From: Chryseobacterium panacisoli
GTDB lineage: Bacteria; Bacteroidota; Bacteroidia; Flavobacteriales; Weeksellaceae
Assembly (NCBI RefSeq): GCF_008274625.1
Contig: NZ_VTRU01000001.1
Location: 496,001-560,000, forward strand
DNA length: 64,000 nt
Direction: 5' to 3'
The translations under genes and the position numbers were made by a program. Under the pieces are notes generated by a model. It was not told the DNA's origin and did not search any database. It worked only from the letters and a program-made list of their open reading frames with translations. This document shows positions 54,053 through 60,114 of this stretch, in pieces; the stretch's first letter is position 1; each line of letters starts with the position of its first letter.

Positions 54053-54332
54053 ATGAATTCTGATATTGACATTCAAAATATTATTGAATACATAATATAC
54101 AATCTGCCAGAAGAATCTATTGTAAAACGTAATTTAGAGAACATCAATTCCGGAAAATGGCAAAGCAAAGTGTACTATCAGTTTATTGATTCTACTCATG
54201 CCAACAAACCGGGTTCAAAATAGATTTTTAAAGAAAAATATTATCCTGGAACATCCAGAATCAGGGACAATCGTACTGGATATTTTAGAAAAAGATCAGC
54301 TTGGAGGAATTGAATTTATCAAATTAATATAA
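54053..54332 (+). pseudogene. Small unknown protein, apparently split by a one-base frameshift
   Basis: A 56-codon frame (54053-54223, 3 bases after the ligase stop) ends at TAG. The sequence of the next frame continues sensibly as 'NIILEHPESGTIVLDILEK' and 'QLGGIEFIKLI' to a TAA at 54332. Dropping one T at 54221 joins the two into about 92 residues. Alternatively there are two overlapping small genes, the second starting at ATG 54198. I do not recognise the family. Its tight packing between cluster genes suggests it belongs to the pathway. Confidence 0.5.
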
Positions 54333-54349
54333 GAATTAAACAAAGAAAA

Positions 54350-55063
54350 ATGCCTCACATAGAACATACAGAATATTACTCAAATATATTGGGAACAAGT
54401 CTCAAGGTAGAAGTGACCGGGCATTACGGCCACCCTATTATCATGTTTCCTACTTCCCAGGGACAATACACCCAGAATCATGATTTTCATCTTAACGGAA
54501 GTATCAACTGGTTTATAGAACAGGGAAAAGTAAAGCTTTACAATGTCCAGACAATTGACAGCTGGAGTTTTTATGATGACAAAATATCTCCTCAGCAAAG
54601 AATAAGAAACTATGAACGATATATACAGTTTCTGATCCAGGAATTCGTTCCCTATATTCAGAAACTTCATAAAACCCATCGTGTAGCAGTAGCCGGAGCA
54701 AGTTTTGGAGGATATCACGCGGCCAATTTTGCATTCAGGTTTCCCGATGTGGTTTCCCATCTGTTTTGTCTTTCCGGAGCGTTCAGTATAAGGAATTTCA
54801 TGGATGGCTATTCTGATGAAATGGTATACTTCAACTGTCCGAGGGAGTTCGTAAAAAATGATGAAGCCTGGAAATACAAACACATGCACATTGTACTCAG
54901 TACTTCTGATCAGGATATCTGTAAAGAAAAAAATGTTGAAATGGCCGAAATTTTAAGGCTGAAGGGAATCGACTTCTGGTACGACGAAAGAAAATGGATA
55001 GGCCATGACTGGCCGCTGTGGAGAATGGTCTTCCCAACCTTTATAGGAGCATTTTTCTCCTAA
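54350..55063 (+). CDS. Alpha/beta hydrolase (esterase-like) in ligase cluster
   Basis: 237 residues. Nucleophile Ser118 in 'AVAGASFGGYHA' and a His in 'KWIGHDWPLWRMVFP' near the C-terminus; an acid in 'STSDQDICKE' is a candidate triad member. N-terminal 'YYSNILGTSLKVEVTGHYGHPIIMFPTSQG' matches the putative-esterase families. It could release a product or trim an amide or ester made by the neighbouring ligases. No signal peptide, so cytoplasmic. Confidence 0.85.
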   Translation: MPHIEHTEYYSNILGTSLKVEVTGHYGHPIIMFPTSQGQYTQNHDFHLNGSINWFIEQGKVKLYNVQTIDSWSFYDDKISPQQRIRNYERYIQFLIQEFVPYIQKLHKTHRVAVAGASFGGYHAANFAFRFPDVVSHLFCLSGAFSIRNFMDGYSDEMVYFNCPREFVKNDEAWKYKHMHIVLSTSDQDICKEKNVEMAEILRLKGIDFWYDERKWIGHDWPLWRMVFPTFIGAFFS

Positions 55064-55118
55064 AAAACAATAAAAAACAAATAGAAAAAAATATACACCC
55101 ATCTTAAAAACAAAAATT

Positions 55119-56072
55119 ATGACAAAAAAAGTAGGAATTCTTTTCGGTATGGAAGACACCTTTCCCTGGGCATTTATAGACAAAGTGAATGAACTGGGAG
55201 GTGGAGAGATCATCGCTGAACCCGTTACCATTGATAAATTAGAACAGGGTGCAGATTATGGTTATGCGGTAATCATCGACAGAATTTCACAAGACGTTCC
55301 CTTTTACAGAGCTTATCTGAAGAATGCTGCACTCAATGGGACTTATGTAATCAACAATCCGTTTTGGTGGAGCTCTGATGAGAAGTTTTTCAACAATGCC
55401 CTGATGTCTAAACTTGGAATTCCGCTTCCTAAGACCGTTCTGCTTCCGTCACACGAAAGACCGGACAATACTTCTGAAACCTCATTCAGAAACCTGAAAT
55501 TTCCGCACGACTGGGAATATATCTTTAATTATGTAGGCTTTCCGGCATACATGAAACCTCACGATGGTGGTGGCTGGAAAAATGTGTATAGAGTGGAAAA
55601 CCCGGATGATCTATGGAACAAACTGGGAGAAACGGAACAACTTGTAATGATGGTACAGGAAGAAATTATCTTTGATGATTATTACAGGGTGTACTGCCTG
55701 GGCAGAAAATATGTCCACATCATGCCTTATGAGCCCAGAAATGCTCCTCACCTGAGATATGCAACAACTCATCAGACACAAGGTGAAGAACTTGAAAAAC
55801 TGCTGAAAACTATTCATGATTATACCATTACCATGAATGAAGCGTTAGGGTATGATTTCAATACCGTAGAGTTTGCAGTAAGAGACGGTATTCCTTATGC
55901 CATTGACTTCTGTAACCCGGCTCCGGATGCAGACCGAAATTCTGTGGGAGAAGAAAATTTCGCATGGATTATAGAACACGCTGCAAAACTGGCTATAGAA
56001 AAAGCTAAAGAATATGTTCCTGGGAAACCTAATATTACTTGGGGAACCTTTGTGAAAGATTCCATAAAATAA
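55119..56072 (+). CDS. ATP-grasp ligase, second of the cluster
   Basis: 317 residues, the size of RimK-like or D-Ala-D-Ala ligases. 'GFPAYMKPHDGGGWKNV' (140-156) has the ATP-binding Lys146-Pro147 and glycine loop; 'EEIIFDDYYRVYCLGRKYVH' is the central strand pair; 'YAIDFCNPAPDAD' (260-272) provides Asp263 and Asn266 for metal. Its substrate is unknown. It differs strongly in sequence from the first ligase, so it is not a recent duplicate. Confidence 0.85.
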   Translation: MTKKVGILFGMEDTFPWAFIDKVNELGGGEIIAEPVTIDKLEQGADYGYAVIIDRISQDVPFYRAYLKNAALNGTYVINNPFWWSSDEKFFNNALMSKLGIPLPKTVLLPSHERPDNTSETSFRNLKFPHDWEYIFNYVGFPAYMKPHDGGGWKNVYRVENPDDLWNKLGETEQLVMMVQEEIIFDDYYRVYCLGRKYVHIMPYEPRNAPHLRYATTHQTQGEELEKLLKTIHDYTITMNEALGYDFNTVEFAVRDGIPYAIDFCNPAPDADRNSVGEENFAWIIEHAAKLAIEKAKEYVPGKPNITWGTFVKDSIK

Positions 56073-56101
56073 CATTGAAAAAAATAAAAAACACAATAAA
56101 A

Positions 56102-57220
56102 ATGCATCAGTTTACTATTGGAATTGAAGAAGAATATCAGATCATTGATGTAGAAAGCAGAGATCTGGTTTCTCACGTTTCAAAGATCATTGAGGGTGGC
56201 AAAGCGGTTTTAAGTGAAAATTTAAAACACGAAATGCACGAATCCATGATTGAAATGGAAACAGGAATCTGCCAGAATATTCAGGAAGCCAGAGCAGAAT
56301 TGACGAATTTAAGACGCCATCTTATCAACATCGCTCACGAGCAGGGGCTTCGCGTTTCCGGAGGAGGCACTCACCCTTTTTCACATTGGTCAGATAACAA
56401 TATCACACAGGGAGAAAGATACATCAAGATCGTGGACGACATGGGAGATGTAGCCCGTGAAAACCTTATTTTCGGACTGCACGTCCACATTGGAATTCCT
56501 AATCGTGAAGAAGGAGTAAGAATTCAGAATGTAATGCGTTATTTTCTTCCCCACGTATATGCTCTTTCTACCAATTCACCATTCTGGATAGGAAGATACA
56601 CCGGGTTTAAATCTTACAGACAGGAAATCTTTGTAAAATTCCCTAGAACCGGAATTCCGAGTTATTTTAACTCTCTGGCAGAATTCGACAGCTATGTAGA
56701 TCTTCTTGTGAAAACAGGAACCATCGACAATGCCAAGAAAATCTGGTGGGATCTGCGTGTACATCCGTTCTACCCTACGATTGAATTCAGAATCTGTGAT
56801 ATGCCGCTGAGAATTGATGAAACAGTATGCCTTGCTGCTATCATGCAGAGTCTCGTTGCCAAGATCTATAAACTTCACCAGCAAAATCTGAGCTTCAGAA
56901 GCTACAGAAGACTCCTTTTGAACGAAAACAAATGGCGAGCTTCCAAAAGTGGTATTGAAGCTCATCTCATTGATTTCGGAAAAGAAGAATCTGTTCCCTA
57001 TCCTCACTTACTGAAAGAGCTTTTAGAGTTTATTGATGATGTGGTAGACGATTTGGGATGCCGCCATGAAGTGGAATATGCCTGGAAAATTCTTGAAAAC
57101 GGAACCGGTGCAGACAGACAGCTTCAGATCTTTAAGGAAACAGGGGATCTCACGAAAGTGGTTGATTATATGATCTCTGAAACGGAGTATGGCATAACAC
57201 ATGGTGAAACTGCTTCATAA
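56102..57220 (+). CDS. GCS2-type carboxylate-amine ligase (YbdK-like)
   Basis: 372 residues from the ATG at 56102; an in-frame TTG at 56039 overlaps the previous gene and is rejected. 'FTIGIEEEYQIID' (4-16) holds the Glu residues that coordinate Mg-ATP. 'SGGGTHPFSHW' and 'FGLHVHIGIPNREEGV' are conserved family blocks, and 'LRVHPFYPTIEFRICDMPL' closes the site. The family has the gamma-glutamylcysteine synthetase fold. The amine partner here is unknown. Confidence 0.9.
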   Translation: MHQFTIGIEEEYQIIDVESRDLVSHVSKIIEGGKAVLSENLKHEMHESMIEMETGICQNIQEARAELTNLRRHLINIAHEQGLRVSGGGTHPFSHWSDNNITQGERYIKIVDDMGDVARENLIFGLHVHIGIPNREEGVRIQNVMRYFLPHVYALSTNSPFWIGRYTGFKSYRQEIFVKFPRTGIPSYFNSLAEFDSYVDLLVKTGTIDNAKKIWWDLRVHPFYPTIEFRICDMPLRIDETVCLAAIMQSLVAKIYKLHQQNLSFRSYRRLLLNENKWRASKSGIEAHLIDFGKEESVPYPHLLKELLEFIDDVVDDLGCRHEVEYAWKILENGTGADRQLQIFKETGDLTKVVDYMISETEYGITHGETAS

Positions 57221-57228
57221 TATTTTTG
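57221..57228 (+). promoter_or_regulatory. Internal -7 promoter box in the ligase cluster
   Basis: TATTTTTG in the 33-base gap before the amidotransferase gene, 25 bases ahead of its ATG. It may allow the last two genes to be expressed separately. Confidence 0.45.
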
Positions 57229-57253
57229 GTAACTTTACAAAAAATATGATGTA

Positions 57254-58087
57254 ATGAAAGATATTCGAATTGCTCTGCTGGACATGAACAACAATCATGT
57301 GAATCAAGGTTTTAGAAACATTAAAGAAATTTCCGAAGCATTTCAGCAGAACTCTGAAGAAAATGTTGTCATCAAGACGTTTGATGTGAGATTTAAAGAT
57401 GAAATGCCCGAGATCGGAGACTTTGATATTTTCATTTCTTCAGGAGGTCCGGGAAACCCACATCGTGAAGGTCTTGCCTGGGAAGACAGATTTTCCCGTT
57501 TTTTAGATTCTGTTTTTGAACATAATAAATACAGCGAAGATAAAAAATACCTTTTCCTGATCTGCCATTCATTTCAACTGGCGAGTATTCACTGGAACCT
57601 GGGTAATATCTGCAAAAGAAAGTCTTATTCCTTTGGAGTAATGCCCGTTCATAAAACAGAGGAAGGCCAGGAGGAGTTTTTATTCAAAAATCTTCAGGAT
57701 CCTTTTTATGCAGTAGATTCCAGAGCGTATCAGTTTATCGAGCCTGATCATGACCGTTTTGATGAACTTGGAATGACCATCATGGCGATTGAGAAGTTCC
57801 GTCCTCATATCAATCTGGAAAGAGCGGTAATGGCGGTTCGTTTTTCAGAAGAGATATTCGGAACACAGTTTCACCCTGAAGCCAATCCTGAATCTTTAAT
57901 TGAAAACCTGAAAGACGAAAAAAACAGAGAGGCCATGATCGAAAATTTCGGTATGGAAAAATATCTTGAGACTATCGATAGAATAGATGATGAAGATAAA
58001 ATCATTCTGACCAGACATCAGATCCTTCCGAGATTTCTTCAGTTTGCAAAAAAAAACATTTTGAAAGAAGCTGAATCTTTGGTTTAA
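57254..58087 (+). CDS. Class I glutamine amidotransferase-like protein
   Basis: 277 residues. The triad is Cys104 ('LICHSFQLA'), His207 and Glu209 ('TQFHPEA'), with the oxyanion loop 'ISSGGPGNPHREG' (61-73). Such domains hydrolyse glutamine and feed ammonia to a partner synthase, so amidation of a ligase product is plausible. Some relatives act as gamma-glutamyl hydrolases instead. The C-terminal region (about 220-277) is an extra helical part with no identified role. Confidence 0.88.
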   Translation: MKDIRIALLDMNNNHVNQGFRNIKEISEAFQQNSEENVVIKTFDVRFKDEMPEIGDFDIFISSGGPGNPHREGLAWEDRFSRFLDSVFEHNKYSEDKKYLFLICHSFQLASIHWNLGNICKRKSYSFGVMPVHKTEEGQEEFLFKNLQDPFYAVDSRAYQFIEPDHDRFDELGMTIMAIEKFRPHINLERAVMAVRFSEEIFGTQFHPEANPESLIENLKDEKNREAMIENFGMEKYLETIDRIDDEDKIILTRHQILPRFLQFAKKNILKEAESLV

Positions 58088-58088
58088 A

Positions 58089-58206
58089 GGCTGGAAGCTG
58101 GAAGAAGGATGCTGGAAGTTATTATCAGTTAAGACTACTGAATATCCTTTTATTCATGAACTGACACGATAAATAATTCCATATTTAAGAACTTCCCTCT
58201 CCCAGC
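58089..58206. repeat. Intergenic repeat element, copy 2
   Basis: Left end 'GGCTGGAAGCTGGAAG' matches the copy at 44999 over 31 of 37 bases. The right end 'AACTTCCCTCTCCCAGC' resembles its inverted complement. It sits immediately after the amidotransferase stop. Confidence 0.6.
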
Positions 58207-58236
58207 TCTCTACTATAATATAACAATCGGACAGAA

Positions 58237-59451
58237 ATGTTCGATTTTTTTAACATCACAAAGAAAAAAAATATGATTCCAAAATACAGAAAACAGTATA
58301 ATCAGGAGTTTTCGGATGAAAAGTACAATCAATTAAAAAATATACTGGCAGAAAAAGGAGGTACAGCACCTGCTTTCAGAGTTTCAGAAAGCCCTATGTT
58401 CCTGACTAAAGAATTTGAGAGTAAGCTTATTGATGCCAGCGAAAGTATTATCAGCCAGATTAAGGCCATGCCTGCAGAAACACTTCGGAAAGCTATCCCT
58501 GATAACTGCAGAGTGCCCAATGATACGGACCAGCCTCATTTTTTCACGATAGATTTTGGAGTCTGCAAAAGCGAAGATGGTACAATAGAACCTCAGCTAA
58601 TCGAGCTTCAGGCATTTCCTTCTTTGTACGCTTTCCAGAAAGTATATGAGGAAACATATTGTGAAGTCTATCCTTTTCTTTCGGAGATCAGAAATCCTAT
58701 GCCGCATGAAACCTTTAAAAACTATTTGAAAGAACTGATTGTTGGAGATGAAAATCCTGAAAATGTAATTCTGCTTGAAATTTTTCCGGAAAAACAGAAA
58801 ACAGCTATTGATTTTGTTTTAACAGAGAAATTATTAGGAATAAAAACAGTATGCCTTACCAAAGTAAAGAAAGAGGGTAAAAAGCTGTATTATGAAAATA
58901 ACGGAAGGCTTATAGAAATTAAAAGAATCTACAACCGCGTTATATTTGACGAGCTGGACAACATTCCGGATCTTACCACAGAATTTGATTTCCGTGAAGA
59001 AGTAGATGTAAAATGGATCACGCACCCCAATTGGTTCTTTAAAATTTCAAAGTTCCTTTTGCCTTTACTGAAGCATCAGTTTGTTCCAAAGAGCTATTTT
59101 CTACATGAATTCCCGGAAAATGAAAACCTTGAAAATTTTGTATTAAAACCTTTATTTTCATTCGCAGGAAGTGGAGTCAATTTAAATCCTACGAAGGAAA
59201 TTACAGACTCTATTGAGGATAAGGAAAACTATATTTTGCAGAGAAAAGTGTATTATGAGCCTATTTTTGAAGATATCAACGGAGATTTTTCAAAAGCAGA
59301 GATCCGTTTGTTGTATATTTGGCGGGAAAATGACGAACGCCCTATTTTATTGGAAAATTTGGGGAGAATGACCAAAGCAGCAATGGTAAATGTAGACTTC
59401 AATAAAAAGGATGCCATCTGGATTGGAAGTTCGAATGCTTTTTTTGGATAG
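58237..59451 (+). CDS. Putative circularly permuted ATP-grasp enzyme (glutathionylspermidine-synthase-like order)
   Basis: 404 residues, unrecognised at family level. Motif order: 'FFTIDFGVCKSED' and 'LIELQAFPS' (Asp106, Glu123, Gln125) come first, a middle domain follows, and 'FVLKPLFSFAGSGVNL' (Lys304-Pro305, glycine loop 309-313) comes late. In normal ATP-grasp proteins the Lys loop precedes the metal-binding acids; the reversed order is known from glutathionylspermidine synthases. 'YILQRKVYYEPIF' and 'AEIRLLYIW' follow. Start at 58237 is ATG; Met13 (58273) is an alternative. Confidence 0.65.
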   Translation: MFDFFNITKKKNMIPKYRKQYNQEFSDEKYNQLKNILAEKGGTAPAFRVSESPMFLTKEFESKLIDASESIISQIKAMPAETLRKAIPDNCRVPNDTDQPHFFTIDFGVCKSEDGTIEPQLIELQAFPSLYAFQKVYEETYCEVYPFLSEIRNPMPHETFKNYLKELIVGDENPENVILLEIFPEKQKTAIDFVLTEKLLGIKTVCLTKVKKEGKKLYYENNGRLIEIKRIYNRVIFDELDNIPDLTTEFDFREEVDVKWITHPNWFFKISKFLLPLLKHQFVPKSYFLHEFPENENLENFVLKPLFSFAGSGVNLNPTKEITDSIEDKENYILQRKVYYEPIFEDINGDFSKAEIRLLYIWRENDERPILLENLGRMTKAAMVNVDFNKKDAIWIGSSNAFFG

Positions 59452-59600
59452 ACAACGTATAAAACTAATAATACATTGCGATTTGCCTCATTATGATGGT
59501 CATTATTCCATTTACCATTCCAACGATCAGATTAGAACTCATTCCTTTGTATTTTCTTAAAAAGATGCAGAACATAAAGAAAACCTGGGAAAGCTAATAA

Positions 59601-59636
59601 AAAACAAAACCTCCGAAATTCCGGAGGTTTTGTTTT
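59601..59636 (+). terminator. Terminator of the ligase cluster
   Basis: A 15-bp perfect stem (59601-59615 with 59622-59636) around AAATTC, with T tract after it. It closes the transcript that includes the gene at 58237. Confidence 0.88.
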
Positions 59637-59764
59637 TATCTTATTCTTGTAATCATCTATGAATATCTTTAGTATAAAAGTTGATCAGAAAACAATATAA
59701 CCTGGAAAGAAGCTCAAAAAGCTCGGATGGAAATGTTTAAAGGTAAACTTTGAAATACAATAAC

Positions 59765-59793
59765 AAACGATCCCTCTTAGCGAGGGATCGTTT
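59765..59793. terminator. Terminator next to the peptide gene
   Basis: AAACGATCCCTC and GAGGGATCGTTT form a 12-bp perfect stem with a TTAGC loop. It begins one base from the peptide stop codon and fits a minus-strand terminator, though the T tract is better in the plus direction. Confidence 0.8.
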
Positions 59794-59946
59794 TTATAAA
59801 TCTGGACATGCCATTTGGTTGTCATGCGGGATACATACTTTATCATCGCCCCACGGCATAGGGCAATCACGCCAACCTGGAGGGCATCCACCTTTTCCGT
59901 TGATACTTCTTAATTTCTCCTTAGAGATTTTCTTTAAATTTTTCAT
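59794..59946 (-). CDS. Bacteriocin-like Cys-rich leader peptide
   Basis: 50 residues. The first 20 ('MKNLKKISKEKLRSINGKGG') look like the leader of peptide natural products, with an amphipathic basic helix and a Gly-Gly at 19-20 as in double-glycine leaders. The rest is a compact Cys-rich core with Cys at 21, 28, 38 and 47, three Trp/Pro-rich turns and five Asp. Chryseobacterium genomes carry many such 'bacteriocin-like' peptides. No dedicated transporter or peptidase gene is visible next to it. A perfect promoter box lies upstream and a terminator follows directly. Confidence 0.8.
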   Translation of the reverse strand: MKNLKKISKEKLRSINGKGGCPPGWRDCPMPWGDDKVCIPHDNQMACPDL

Positions 59947-59968
59947 GGTTTTGATTTTAGTTTAGAAT

Positions 59969-59976
59969 CAAATATA
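59969..59976 (-). promoter_or_regulatory. -7 promoter box of the peptide gene
   Basis: Reads TATATTTG on the minus strand, 22 bases before the ATG at 59946. Confidence 0.6.
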
Positions 59977-60051
59977 ATAATTATTCTCCAATTAGAGATT
60001 TAACATAAAAAAATATCTGTTAAGGATTTTCATAAACAGAAAAATGTCCAA

Positions 60052-60093
60052 TAAAATTGCAATACGTTTTATTAATTCCGTATTGCAATTTTA
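60052..60093 (-). terminator. Terminator-like hairpin after cphA
   Basis: TAAAATTGCAATACG and CGTATTGCAATTTTA form a 15-bp perfect stem with a 12-base loop, shortly after the cphA stop. It insulates the peptide gene from cphA transcription. Confidence 0.7.
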
Positions 60094-60114
60094 ATAAGTT
60101 GTATAAATATGTAC

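Larger units (their letters stand above)
59452..59793. other. Non-coding stretch between the ligase cluster and the peptide gene
   Basis: 342 bases holding two terminators (59601-59636 and 59765-59793). On the minus strand a 36-codon hydrophobic frame (59465-59575, 'SSNLIVGMVNGIMTIIM') could be a tiny membrane protein or a leftover of a decayed gene; I cannot decide. Nothing else is seen. Confidence 0.45.

Noticed and set aside
54380..54889. 169-codon frame opposite the cluster hydrolase
   Set aside because: Entirely antisense to a gene with an intact Ser-His motif set and with no own motifs.
56576..57007. 143-codon frame opposite the GCS2 ligase gene
   Set aside because: Antisense shadow of a conserved enzyme.
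59794..59946. Calling the peptide a graspetide precursor
   Set aside because: The core lacks Ser and Thr and has only one Lys, and the gene is on the opposite strand to the ATP-grasp genes; left only as a hypothesis.
59685..59965. Open frames on both strands over the peptide gene
   Set aside because: They read through both terminator stems and lack a signal or family match; the 50-residue leader peptide explains the locus better.
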